Assembly: GCF_002211285.1 (NCBI RefSeq)
Contig: NZ_LOKX01000012.1
Location: 186,001 to 250,000, forward strand
Direction: 5' to 3'
Length of the DNA: 64,000 nucleotides
From: Rhizobium sp. R635
GTDB taxonomy: Bacteria; Pseudomonadota; Alphaproteobacteria; Rhizobiales; Rhizobiaceae
Position 1 is the stretch's first letter. Every line of letters starts with the position of its first letter. The position numbers and the translations under genes were made by a program. Below are positions 55,799-64,000 of the stretch, in pieces. The notes under the pieces were generated by a model. It did not search any database and was not told where the DNA came from. It worked only from the letters and a program-made list of their open reading frames with translations.

Positions 55799-56746
55799 TC
55801 AACGGTTTTCTTTGTCGGCAACCAGCTTGAGGAAGCCGGTCACGTTGACGAAGACGATGACAATAAGAAGGATGATCACCAACGCGATCCACGACAGAGC
55901 CGATCCGTAGCCGAGATCGAAGATACGGAAATTGACGCGCTGGAGGTAAACGCTAAGCAGGTCTGTTGCGAAGTCAGGACCGCCACGCGTGATGATATAG
56001 ACGGTATCGTAGGTACGGAATGCATCGACGATGCGCAGAAGCGTGGCGATGACGATCACCGGCTTCAGCATCGGCAATGTCACGTGGATGAAGGTACTGA
56101 GATGCCCGGCGCCATCGATCTGGGCGGCCTCGAAGGGGCTGCGCGGCAGCGAGCGAAGACCAGCGAAAATGATGATAAACATGAACGGCGTCCACTGCCA
56201 GACGTCCACGAGGATCACCGACGCCAGCGCGCCGCTCGGCGAGCCTGCCCATGCAAGCGGCGCAATCCCGATAAAGGACAGCAGGTAGTTGAGGATGCCA
56301 AGATCGGGCATCATCATCGTACGCCAGACGATACCAACTGCGATCGGCGTTATCAGCATCGGAATGAGGAGGAAAGTGCGCAGGAACAGAAAACCGGGCC
56401 TGTTCTGATTGAAGAGAAGCGACAGAAGGACCGCGAGCGTCAGCGAAATGGAGACGCTGACGGCTGTGAACAGCAGTGTCAGAGCGACCGAGTGCCAAAA
56501 CTGCCCATCGCTGAAGGCCCGCACATAGTTGCCGACGCCGATGATCGAGTAACTCGTACCGAACGTCGGATTGTAGTTCGTCAGCGAGATATAGAGAGAG
56601 TGCAACAGCGGATATAAGCCCACCACATTCATGATGATGAGGGTCGGCGCAAGCAGCAGCCACTGCACATTCTTCTCGCCTGCGCGAACCGCCTTCGTCG
56701 CGCCGATTGCTGCCGGTGAAACGCCGATGGAGCCAGCTTTGGCCAT
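55799..56746 (-). CDS. ABC transporter permease (MalF type)
   Basis: The 315-residue protein has six membrane spans and the EAA loop FEAAQIDGAGHLSTFIHVTLPMLKP. ATG 56746 (MAKAGSIG) is chosen over 56797. It pairs with the MalG-type subunit. Confidence 0.94.
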   Translation of the reverse strand: MAKAGSIGVSPAAIGATKAVRAGEKNVQWLLLAPTLIIMNVVGLYPLLHSLYISLTNYNPTFGTSYSIIGVGNYVRAFSDGQFWHSVALTLLFTAVSVSISLTLAVLLSLLFNQNRPGFLFLRTFLLIPMLITPIAVGIVWRTMMMPDLGILNYLLSFIGIAPLAWAGSPSGALASVILVDVWQWTPFMFIIIFAGLRSLPRSPFEAAQIDGAGHLSTFIHVTLPMLKPVIVIATLLRIVDAFRTYDTVYIITRGGPDFATDLLSVYLQRVNFRIFDLGYGSALSWIALVIILLIVIVFVNVTGFLKLVADKENR

Positions 56747-56807
56747 AACAGATTTCCTTCCAGGAGGGTCACGGCAGCCAAGTGCCGTGACCGACAAGAG
56801 TTAGCAG

Positions 56808-58115
56808 TTAGGTTCGGATGACGGAGGCGAGTGCCTTCTCGGCATCGTCCATAGCTTCCTGCGGCTTCTTGCGCCCGTTCACACCTGCGAGAATGTTCTC
56901 GTAGAGAACGCGCTGTACCTCGACGGCGTTGGTGAGCCGGTAAGGCGGGATACTGACCGGCGACGTTCCCCGCTTCTTGAAATCGCGGAACGCCTGGAGC
57001 ATCGGAACCTTCGCGAGCACTTCGTCGCTGTCGATATCGGACTGCAGGCAAAGAGACGACTCTCCGCCTTCGCGGAAGAGCTTGTAGGCTTCGCCCTCGC
57101 TCATCCACTTCAGGAACTTGTAGGCTTCCGCCTTGTTCTCCGACGCCGCGTTGATGAGAATCGACCAGCCGCCGATCATGGACTGCTGGAATTTTTCAGT
57201 CGGCGCGACCGTGTAACCGAATTTACCCTTGTGGGGGCCATCCTCGATGCCGACGATAACATCGGACCAGGTCACCATCATTGCAGCCTTGCCCTGCTGC
57301 ATGGTGGAGGATCCCTCCGCGTAGTCAAAACCTTCCACGCCCTTTGGCGTGAACGGCAGGACTTCGCGCAGCCGTTCGATCGCACGGGCGCCCTGACCTT
57401 CAGTATTGAAGACCACTTTGTTGTTTTCGTCGAGAACGCCGTCGTCATGCGGCGCGATCTTCGTCATTCCCATGAGACGGCTGCCCCAATCGCCGCTCAT
57501 ATGAGCGTCCTGCCCCCCGAGCATGAGGACGTTGCCGGCCACGTCATCGGAATGAAGCTTCTGCGCCGCATCCCGGTACTCGTCCCATGTTTCCGGAACC
57601 TTGGTAATGCCCGCCTTTTCGAAGAGATCCTTGCGGTAGACGAAGACAGGTGTGGTCATCGCTACTGGGAGACCCCAGCGCTTGCCCTCGTATTCAGTGT
57701 ATTGGGTTGAAGCAGGCGAAAGCTTTTCAACGGTGATTTCCGGCAAGGAACTATCCTCCGCGCGAATGTCGTCGAAAGAGCTCGCCCAACCGTTGCGAAG
57801 CGGCTGACGGATCCACAGATTGTCCGTCGTAAATATATCGAAGGTGGTGGACCCCTGGCTGAGCTCGATCAGCAGTTTTTCGTAATGCGCTTCGTAGGCA
57901 TTGGACTCACCGGTGATTTTGGCGCCAGTATAAGCGTTGGCGACGCTGCCCGTCAGAGCATTCGACCAGGCGACGTTGCTGTTGAGGATATTGACAGCCG
58001 CCGCAGCGGCAAAGCTGCGACCCGCTGGGAGCAATGCATAGGCTGCAGCACCTGCCGCCAGCGTGCGCATCAATGCACGGCGAGACAGTTCACTGGAAAA
58101 TGGCCCTTGAGTCAT
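56808..58115 (-). CDS. Extracellular substrate-binding protein (family 1), Tat-like leader
   Basis: The 435-residue protein has a twin-arginine leader ([20 protein letters not shown], cleavage near FAAAAA) and the CUT1 SBP_bac_1 fold ([38 protein letters not shown]). It is the first gene of an operon of importer, ALDH, aspA and phosphatase. The likely substrate is a sugar, polyol or sugar derivative, and the cupin, GMC and racemase-family enzymes across the divergent promoter may process it. Confidence 0.92.
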   Translation of the reverse strand: MTQGPFSSELSRRALMRTLAAGAAAYALLPAGRSFAAAAAVNILNSNVAWSNALTGSVANAYTGAKITGESNAYEAHYEKLLIELSQGSTTFDIFTTDNLWIRQPLRNGWASSFDDIRAEDSSLPEITVEKLSPASTQYTEYEGKRWGLPVAMTTPVFVYRKDLFEKAGITKVPETWDEYRDAAQKLHSDDVAGNVLMLGGQDAHMSGDWGSRLMGMTKIAPHDDGVLDENNKVVFNTEGQGARAIERLREVLPFTPKGVEGFDYAEGSSTMQQGKAAMMVTWSDVIVGIEDGPHKGKFGYTVAPTEKFQQSMIGGWSILINAASENKAEAYKFLKWMSEGEAYKLFREGGESSLCLQSDIDSDEVLAKVPMLQAFRDFKKRGTSPVSIPPYRLTNAVEVQRVLYENILAGVNGRKKPQEAMDDAEKALASVIRT

Positions 58116-58169
58116 ATCAGTTCCCCTTAATTTTGAAGGACGTTCTCGGCGGCTTTTCCTCCATGCCGA

Positions 58170-58181
58170 GTAAACGTTTTC
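58170..58181 (-). promoter_or_regulatory. AAACGTTT LacI-type operator upstream of importer operon
   Basis: GTAAACGTTTTC at 58170-58181, between the divergent importer operon (start 58115) and the LacI gene (start 58306). A second partial copy, ACGTAAACACC, follows. It probably controls both directions. Confidence 0.75.
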
Positions 58182-58305
58182 ACGTAAACACCAGCCTTGC
58201 GCTTTGTCAATGCAGTTTTTGTGGACGCATTCAACTTATTTAAATATAAACAGGCTCCACTTGGGCCTGTTAAGCGCGCTGAGATACAAGGAGCCATGAG
58301 CTATC

Positions 58306-59352
58306 ATGAAGAAAATGCCAGAAAATTTGCGGCGTGCCACGATCCACGATGTCGCCAAGGTCGCAAACGTGTCGATCGCGACCGTTTCGCGGGTGCTGAA
58401 CAAGCCTGAAAAAGTAAACCGCGAGATGTACGATCGTGTGATGGCGGCGGCTTCGCAGCTCGGATACACGACGAATTCCGCCGGAAAAGCGCTCAAAATC
58501 GCCCGAACAAGGACAATCGGGACGCTTCTGCCGCGGCTGGACGATCCGATCTTCTCTGAAATTGCACATGGCGTGCAGGAAACGCTCTTTGCCAACGATT
58601 ATGTAGGCTTTCTTCAGACTTCCGGTTACGACAACAGCCGGATATTCGATGCTGTATTTCGTTTATTAAATCGTGGAGCGGAGGGATTACTTATATTTGG
58701 TCGAATTGACGATGAAAAATTACTTGCTTTTATCAAGAATAATCAGGTTCCGATCATACAGATCTATTCCTATCTTGAAGGCAACCCGATTCCTTCTGTC
58801 GGCATCGACAATTACGCTTCCACTCAAAAGATTGCGCAGTTGATGCTGCAGCTCGGGCATCGTGATATCGCCCATATTTCAGGGCCGACCAAGGGCAACG
58901 ACCGCCAGCAAGCGCGACGCAAGGCCTACGAAGATATGATGCAGGCCAACGGGCTGAAGACGACGGCCCAGATGGTGCAGCCTGGTTATACGATCAATGA
59001 CGCCGGCCAGGCTTTCCGCAGAATTCTTGAAGAAAATCCGAATGTTACGGCTGTTATATGCGCAACGGACCTACTCGCCTGCGGCGTCCTTGCCGAATGC
59101 CGCAAGCTCGGAATCAGCGTCCCGAACGAAATGTCCGTCTCGGGTTTCGAGGATGTCGCTTTCGCCTCACTGCTCTATCAGCCGCTGACGACGCTTGCGG
59201 TCCCCTCAGGCGATATGGGTCGCTACGCGGCGCGCGCCATGATCGCGAATCTCGAGGAAGGCCAGAAGCTGACGTCGATGCAATTCGAAACAAGCCTCAT
59301 CATGCGCGACTCCATCGCGCGCGCTCCGAGTGGTTCGAATAGAGCCGCTTGA
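58306..59352 (+). CDS. LacI family regulator, probable master of the AAACGTTT regulon
   Basis: The 348-residue protein has a LacI headpiece (ATIHDVAKVANVSIATVSRVLN) with hinge TNSAGKALKIA and a periplasmic-type effector domain ending VSGFEDVAFASL. It lies between two AAACGTTT sites (58170 and 59363), which is typical of autoregulation. It separates the importer operon from the racemase-family operon. I infer that it controls both and the distant sites. Confidence 0.92.
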   Translation: MKKMPENLRRATIHDVAKVANVSIATVSRVLNKPEKVNREMYDRVMAAASQLGYTTNSAGKALKIARTRTIGTLLPRLDDPIFSEIAHGVQETLFANDYVGFLQTSGYDNSRIFDAVFRLLNRGAEGLLIFGRIDDEKLLAFIKNNQVPIIQIYSYLEGNPIPSVGIDNYASTQKIAQLMLQLGHRDIAHISGPTKGNDRQQARRKAYEDMMQANGLKTTAQMVQPGYTINDAGQAFRRILEENPNVTAVICATDLLACGVLAECRKLGISVPNEMSVSGFEDVAFASLLYQPLTTLAVPSGDMGRYAARAMIANLEEGQKLTSMQFETSLIMRDSIARAPSGSNRAA

Positions 59353-59362
59353 CGCATTTCGA

Positions 59363-59374
59363 GAAAACGTTTAC
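59363..59374 (+). promoter_or_regulatory. AAACGTTT LacI-type operator upstream of racemase-family operon
   Basis: GAAAACGTTTAC at 59363-59374, ten bases after the LacI stop and 58 bases before the next gene. Confidence 0.75.
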
Positions 59375-59431
59375 TCCTTTTATCAATCAAGAGAGCCGCA
59401 GTTTTCGAATTGCGGAAAAAGGGGTTTACTG

Positions 59432-60466
59432 ATGCGTTTCAGCAGAATGGTAACTGTCGTCGGCGCTCATGCGGCCGGCGAGCTCAACGAGGTCATCACC
59501 GGCGGCGTCCTGCCGGTGCCCGGCGACAGCATTTTTCAGAAGATGCAATATCTGGAAAAGCACGGTGATGCGTTGCGGCAGTTTCTGCTTCACGAGCCAA
59601 GGGGCAAGGTAACGCAATGCGTCAATCTGGTCCTCCCCCCGACCCGTCCTGACGCCGATGCCGGTTTCATCATCATGGAATCGGAATATTACGTGCCGAT
59701 GTCGGGCACCAACACGATCTGCACGGCAACCGTGCTTCTAGAAACCGGCATGATCCCGATGGTCGAGCCGGTCACGCATCTGACACTGGAGGCCCCGGCC
59801 GGTCTAGTCAGAGTCAAGGCAGATTGCAAGGACGGCAAGGTCACCGGCATTACCTTCGCCAATGTTCCCTCTTTCGTCATGGCTCTCGACCGCAAGGTGG
59901 AAGTTCCGGGAATTGGCACCGTCACGGTCGATGTTGCCTATGGCGGCATGATCTACGCGCTCGTTGACGCCAAGGCGCTGGGGTATGCCATTACTGAGGA
60001 CGAAGCGGCCGAACTCGTCGATGTCGGTGAAAAGATCAAGCTGGCGGCGGCCGAGCAGGTTCCTGCCGTGCATCCGGAAAATCCCGAGATCCACACGATC
60101 AACCAGACCCTTTTTGCTGGCCCGATGCGCGTAGAGAACGGAATCAAGCGGTCCAAGAACACCGTCATCGTTTCGCCTGGCCGTCACGATCGTTCGCCTT
60201 GCGGCACCGGCACCAGCGCGCGCCTTGCGGTGCTGCACGCCAAGGGTCAGATCGGTGTTGGCGAGAAGTTCGTCCATGAGTCGATCATCGGCACGGAGTT
60301 CGTCGGTGAAGTGGTCGAGACGACGTCGATCGCCGGCCATACGGCGATCCGCCCGGCCATTACAGGCACGGCCTGGATTACCGCTTTCCACCAGTATGTC
60401 CTCGATCCGACGGATCCATTCCCGACGGGTTACAAGCTTGGCGATACCTGGAAGACCTCGAAATAG
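59432..60466 (+). CDS. Proline racemase family protein with Ser/Cys active-site pair
   Basis: The 344-residue protein has the two active-site loops of the family, but the first cysteine is serine: Ser91 in PMSGTNTICT; the second is Cys257 in DRSPCGTGTSA. True racemases and 4-hydroxyproline epimerases have Cys/Cys. Members with Thr or Ser first are known as dehydratases (for example of trans-3-hydroxy-L-proline), so a dehydratase is more likely. ATG 59432 follows GGGG; the longer frame from 59330 runs through the upstream LacI gene's end. It heads the operon. Confidence 0.88.
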   Translation: MRFSRMVTVVGAHAAGELNEVITGGVLPVPGDSIFQKMQYLEKHGDALRQFLLHEPRGKVTQCVNLVLPPTRPDADAGFIIMESEYYVPMSGTNTICTATVLLETGMIPMVEPVTHLTLEAPAGLVRVKADCKDGKVTGITFANVPSFVMALDRKVEVPGIGTVTVDVAYGGMIYALVDAKALGYAITEDEAAELVDVGEKIKLAAAEQVPAVHPENPEIHTINQTLFAGPMRVENGIKRSKNTVIVSPGRHDRSPCGTGTSARLAVLHAKGQIGVGEKFVHESIIGTEFVGEVVETTSIAGHTAIRPAITGTAWITAFHQYVLDPTDPFPTGYKLGDTWKTSK

Positions 60467-60478
60467 GGAGTGATGTCG

Positions 60479-62224
60479 ATGGCTTTCTCGCTGGTACTGA
60501 CAGAGGCCAGTTACAGGCTCCGGCATCAACCGACGCGCTCCGCGAACGCAACAACGGTGACAAAAATGGGTAAGATTTCGACCGCTCCGTCACGCTCTTC
60601 TTATGATTACGTGATCATTGGCTCCGGATCCGCAGGCAGCGTCCTGGCCGGCCGCCTATCTGAAGACGGTAAGAACCGCGTGTTGCTCCTTGAAGCTGGT
60701 CCATCCGACCAGCATATCCATATTCGAATGCCGGCGGCTCTTCCGCTTCCGCTCGCAAATGACCGGTTCAATTGGTTCTACAATTCCGAGCCGGAGCCGC
60801 ACCTCAACAACCGAATTATTCTGGAAGCGCGCGGGCGTGTGCTGGGAGGCTCCTCCTCGATCAATGGCATGAATTGGGTGCGCGGCAGCCCGTGGGATTA
60901 CGACAACTGGTCGGCCATGGGCCTGGAGGGCTGGAGCTACAAGGAAGTTCTTCCCTATTTCCGTCGCGCAGAAACCTCCGACAAAGGCAGCAGTGCCTAT
61001 CGCGGCGGCAAAGGCCCGATGCAAATCGAGACCTGCAAGGCCGACAGCCCGCTTTATCGGGCCTTCATCAAAGCCGGTGAGCAGGCCGGCTATGCCTATA
61101 TCGAAGACCACAATGCCTACCGCCAGGAAGGCATCCATATAACCCAGCGCAATGTCGGCCACGGCATTCGGTGGAGTTCCTCCCAAGCATATATCCACGC
61201 TCAGCCCGCGCGGGCCAACCTCGACGTCGTGATCAAGGCAAAGGTTCTTAAGATCGAGTTCGAAGGAAAACGGGCGGTGCGCGTGCGTGCGCGGATCGAC
61301 GGCAAGCATTTCTCGATCGGCGTCGACAAGGAAGTCCTTCTTGCAGCCGGCGCCATCAACTCGCCGCAGCTCCTTCTGCTTTCCGGCATAGGTGATGCGG
61401 AAGATCTTCGTAAGCTGTCGATACCGGTCGTGCAGGACCTGCCCGGCGTCGGCAGGGGCCTGAAAGACCATGTCGCCGCCCCCGTGCAGTATCGCGCGAC
61501 CAAGCCTGTCTCCGTTGTCGGCAAACTGACGCGCCTTGGCAAGCTGAAGCTTGGCCTGCAATGGCTTATCGCCAAGAAGGGACTGGGGGCGACGAACTTC
61601 TTCGAGGTCGGCGGCTTTCTCAGGACCAACAAGAAGCATCCGGTACCCAACGTGCAGTTGGAGTTCGTTCCCCTTATCGGCGAAATGCAGCATGGCAGTG
61701 TCGCTCTGGAGAACGGCTTCCAATATTTCTTCAGCCTGATGCGGCCGAAGAGCGAAGGTCGCGTCTGGCTCGCCAGCGCCGATCCTGACGTCGCGCCGAA
61801 ATTCGTCTTCAACTTCCTCGAACATGAGGAAGACCGCAAGGAGGCGATCGAAGCCGTGCGAGCAATCCGCAACATCGTTGCCCAGCCTGCCTGGAACGAC
61901 GTTCGAGGCGAGGAAGTCACGCCCGGCAAGAACGTCCAGTCCGACGAGGACATTCTCGCGTTTCTACGCAAGGAAGCCGGCACGAACTATCATCCATGCT
62001 GCAGCTGTCGGATGGGAACCGACAGCATGTCGGTCGTGGATACCCATGCGAAGGTTCATGGCATCGAAAACCTGCGCGTCATCGACGCCTCGATCATGCC
62101 CGCAATCGTTAGCGGCAACCTCAACGCTCCCGTGATTATGATGGCCGAGAAGCTGTCCGACGACATTCTTGGCAAGAAACTTCCCAATGAAGTGGCGGAT
62201 TATTACCTGCCGGCGGCAGAGTGA
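60479..62224 (+). CDS. GMC family oxidoreductase (choline dehydrogenase-like)
   Basis: The protein has the FAD motif YVIIGSGSAGSVLAGRL, GGSSSINGMNWVRGSPWDYDNW, the second signature GAINSPQLLLLSGIG, and the C-terminal HPCCSCRMG, with catalytic His/Asn near SGNLNAPV. It oxidises an alcohol with FAD. ATG 60479 lies eight bases after GGGAG, but a start near 60566 (MGKISTAP) would better fit the fold start. It lies 12 bases after the previous gene. Confidence 0.92.
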   Translation: MAFSLVLTEASYRLRHQPTRSANATTVTKMGKISTAPSRSSYDYVIIGSGSAGSVLAGRLSEDGKNRVLLLEAGPSDQHIHIRMPAALPLPLANDRFNWFYNSEPEPHLNNRIILEARGRVLGGSSSINGMNWVRGSPWDYDNWSAMGLEGWSYKEVLPYFRRAETSDKGSSAYRGGKGPMQIETCKADSPLYRAFIKAGEQAGYAYIEDHNAYRQEGIHITQRNVGHGIRWSSSQAYIHAQPARANLDVVIKAKVLKIEFEGKRAVRVRARIDGKHFSIGVDKEVLLAAGAINSPQLLLLSGIGDAEDLRKLSIPVVQDLPGVGRGLKDHVAAPVQYRATKPVSVVGKLTRLGKLKLGLQWLIAKKGLGATNFFEVGGFLRTNKKHPVPNVQLEFVPLIGEMQHGSVALENGFQYFFSLMRPKSEGRVWLASADPDVAPKFVFNFLEHEEDRKEAIEAVRAIRNIVAQPAWNDVRGEEVTPGKNVQSDEDILAFLRKEAGTNYHPCCSCRMGTDSMSVVDTHAKVHGIENLRVIDASIMPAIVSGNLNAPVIMMAEKLSDDILGKKLPNEVADYYLPAAE

Positions 62225-62235
62225 AGGAGTTCGAA

Positions 62236-62742
62236 ATGAGCGAAAATACCGAACGGAAGGGCGATGTCCTGATCCTGCGTCCGGAAGAAGGCAGGAATTT
62301 TTGGCAGCCGGTACCGGCAAACGGACATATTTCAGTGCGTGTGGCGCCGGGGTTCGTCAATGTCGAAACCCCCTTCAGCATCGGCACGCAGACGCTCCCT
62401 CCGCAAGGCTATGTCCGAGAGCACGCCCATCCGGTCCACGACGAAGTCTTGCACTTCATCTCCGGCAAGGGGACGGCTGTCGTCGAAGGCGTCGAATACG
62501 ACGCCCTGCCCGGCACGACGATTTTCGTCGGCCGTAACCGCAAGCACAAGTTCATCAATACCAGCACGGATCAGGATCTGCACTGGCTCTGGTTCATCCA
62601 GCCAAACGGGCTGGAGGATTTCTTCGAAGAGATCGGCCGTCCGATGGAAGCGGGTCAGCCCGACCCGACGCCCTTTGCGCGACCGGACGACGTATTGGAG
62701 ATCGAACGGCGCACTGCATTCGTTGCAGCCAAGCCGGAATAA
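62236..62742 (+). CDS. Cupin domain protein
   Basis: The 168-residue protein has a cupin core, with REHAHPVHDEVLHFISGKG (two His and Glu for metal binding) and a second motif around LPGTTIFVGRNRKHKFIN. ATG 62236 follows AGGAG; the longer frame would overlap the GMC gene. It may be a metal isomerase, dioxygenase or decarboxylase-like enzyme in the pathway. Confidence 0.88.
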   Translation: MSENTERKGDVLILRPEEGRNFWQPVPANGHISVRVAPGFVNVETPFSIGTQTLPPQGYVREHAHPVHDEVLHFISGKGTAVVEGVEYDALPGTTIFVGRNRKHKFINTSTDQDLHWLWFIQPNGLEDFFEEIGRPMEAGQPDPTPFARPDDVLEIERRTAFVAAKPE

Positions 62743-62758
62743 CGCCTAGAGGTCTAAA

Positions 62759-63556
62759 ATGCCTACGATAGTGGCGTCCGACGGATGCCGGGTGACATAT
62801 GATGTCTCCGGCAACGGGGAAGTGTTACTTCTCATACCGGGGCTTGGAGGCCAGGCAGCCTTCTGGTCGGCAATCGTGCCGCGCCTCGCTGAGAATTACA
62901 GGGTCGTTTCCTTCGATCATCGCGGCACCGGTCGCAGCGATCGACCGAACGGAAAATACACGATCGCGCGTATTGCTGAGGATGCGCACCAGATCCTTCT
63001 TGAGACTGGCGCCACGAGCGCCACGGTCATCGGCCACTCGACGGGAGGAATGATAGCCCAGTATCTCGCGCTGGACTATCCCGATCTGGTCTGCCGTCTC
63101 GTCATCAGCGGCAGCTGGGAAAAACCCGATCCTCGTTTTCGCATGATGTTCGAAGCTCGGTTAGGTGTGCTTCTCGAAGCAGGTTCGCAGGTATATCAGC
63201 GCCTGACGCATGCCGTGGGATACCCTGCCGACTATCTAGACCAGCATCAGGCCGAGCTCAATACCGTTATCGAGGGCGCCCACGCTGCATTGTCTCCTGT
63301 GCAAGTCGCCAGCGCGCGTATCGAAATGCTCTTTACGGACTATCGGTCCGATGAGCTAGCCTCGATCAAGGCGCCCACCCTCATCATCGGCGCAACGGAT
63401 GATGCTCTCATTCCGTTTTATCACTCGCAGCGCCTCGCTGCGATGATCCCCGGCGCGAAGCTGACGGTGCTCGATGGCGCTCATTTTTTCCCCAAAGTGC
63501 ACCCTGACAGGTTCGCGAAGATCATCCGCCAATTTCTGGAGTACGGATATGCCTAA
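62759..63556 (+). CDS. Alpha/beta hydrolase (lactonase/esterase-like)
   Basis: The 265-residue protein has nucleophile Ser94 in GHSTGG, oxyanion segment IPGLGGQAAFW, FDHRGTGRSDRP and catalytic Asp/His (GATDDALI, GAHFFPK). It resembles 3-oxoadipate enol-lactonase and related hydrolases. It overlaps the next gene by eight bases (the stop region holds the next ATG), so translation is coupled. Confidence 0.9.
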   Translation: MPTIVASDGCRVTYDVSGNGEVLLLIPGLGGQAAFWSAIVPRLAENYRVVSFDHRGTGRSDRPNGKYTIARIAEDAHQILLETGATSATVIGHSTGGMIAQYLALDYPDLVCRLVISGSWEKPDPRFRMMFEARLGVLLEAGSQVYQRLTHAVGYPADYLDQHQAELNTVIEGAHAALSPVQVASARIEMLFTDYRSDELASIKAPTLIIGATDDALIPFYHSQRLAAMIPGAKLTVLDGAHFFPKVHPDRFAKIIRQFLEYGYA

Positions 63557-64000
63557 AGATCCGCAAAAGATTGCAATCATTGGTTTCGGCGCGATGGCCC
63601 GCAGCCTCCAAACATCATTGGCCGAGGCGCAAAGCGGTCTGGCAATCAAGGCCACGCTGCTTCCGAAGGAGTTCCACGCAAGTACCGTTGTGCCGGACAG
63701 TGTTTTCGTATGCAGCACCGTCGAAGAGCTGATTGCATGGGAACCATCCCTCGTCGTCGAATGTGCCAGTCACGAGGCGGTCAAAAATGCGGTCCCGGTG
63801 CTCTTGCGATCGGGTATTGACGTAGTTGTCGTATCCGTCGGCAGTTTGTCCGACGAGGCGCTCCTGGCTGACCTCGAAAAAGCGGCCCAATCGGGAAACA
63901 GCCGTCTAACCGTTGCCTCCGGCGCAATCGGCGGTTTGGACGTTCTGCGGTCGGCCAAAATCGCTGGCCTGGATGCGGTCGTCTACACGGGAAGTAAGCC
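63549..64000 (+). CDS. Aspartate dehydrogenase-like protein (cut by window end)
   Basis: The 150 visible residues begin MPKDPQKIAIIGFGAMARSL, with a Rossmann motif GFGAMA, then VVECASHEAVKNAVPVLL and VASGAIGGLDVLRSAKIAGLD, the pattern of L-aspartate dehydrogenases. The enzyme interconverts L-aspartate and iminosuccinate/oxaloacetate with NAD(P). The start overlaps the hydrolase end. Together with aspA and the glyoxylate aminotransferase it places aspartate at the centre of this locus. The C-terminal half is outside the window. Confidence 0.85.
   Translation, partial: MPKDPQKIAIIGFGAMARSLQTSLAEAQSGLAIKATLLPKEFHASTVVPDSVFVCSTVEELIAWEPSLVVECASHEAVKNAVPVLLRSGIDVVVVSVGSLSDEALLADLEKAAQSGNSRLTVASGAIGGLDVLRSAKIAGLDAVVYTGSK

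Overview
The window looks like an accessory replicon (plasmid or chromid) or accessory region of an alphaproteobacterium of the Rhizobium/Agrobacterium/Ensifer type. This rests on rhizobial-looking protein families: DUF1127 and DUF3422 proteins, a BhcA/SgaA-like aminotransferase, Frc-like sugar ABC genes with iolG, and many LacI, IclR, DeoR, LysR and TetR regulators. It also rests on gene order and GC-rich codon use. No rRNA, confident tRNA, CRISPR array or replication origin was seen. The species is not determined.

Layout. 1-5.6 kb: tail of a TetR regulator, an accessory FabF-type ketosynthase, an accessory FtsZ, a MATE exporter and an AraC regulator. 5.8-8 kb: a methyl-accepting chemotaxis protein (MCP) translationally coupled to a 59-residue ORF. 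8.3-17.6 kb: a detoxification/lipid-like island with two TetR genes, a broken flavin monooxygenase, a COG2085 reductase, thiolase, NmrA-like and GST genes, a crotonase with a Tat-like leader, and two paralogous alpha/beta hydrolases, one of them secreted. 17.6-19.3 kb: a gene graveyard with remnants of a 3-hydroxyisobutyrate dehydrogenase, an SDR fused to an FtsZ piece, and an RpiR regulator. 19.3-25.4 kb: a complete sugar/inositol-type ABC operon with iolG and a divergent LacI gene. 25.7-31.5 kb: parDE, an amidase, a diguanylate cyclase and a decayed IS3 element. 31.6-35.7 kb: a DUF3422 protein, a HAD phosphatase and a GH32 fructosidase.

36-64 kb is the most interesting part. It holds an IclR regulator with a glyoxylate aminotransferase, glycolate oxidase glcDEF, a LysR gene, an lrgAB pair, a second MCP, two LacI genes and a long operon. 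That operon runs from a MalEFGK-type importer through an aldehyde dehydrogenase and aspartate ammonia-lyase to a phosphoglycolate-phosphatase-like HAD enzyme. Divergent from it is a second operon of a proline-racemase-family enzyme, GMC oxidoreductase, cupin, alpha/beta hydrolase and aspartate dehydrogenase (cut by the window end).

A near-identical LacI-type operator, GAAAACGTTTAC, recurs in front of or inside the intergenic regions of the HAD/GH32 genes, glcDEF/LysR, lrgAB, the MCP, the importer operon and the racemase-family operon. I infer one regulon for uptake, sensing and breakdown of an unidentified substrate that feeds glycolaldehyde/glycolate/glyoxylate and aspartate. LrgAB may act there as a glycolate carrier.
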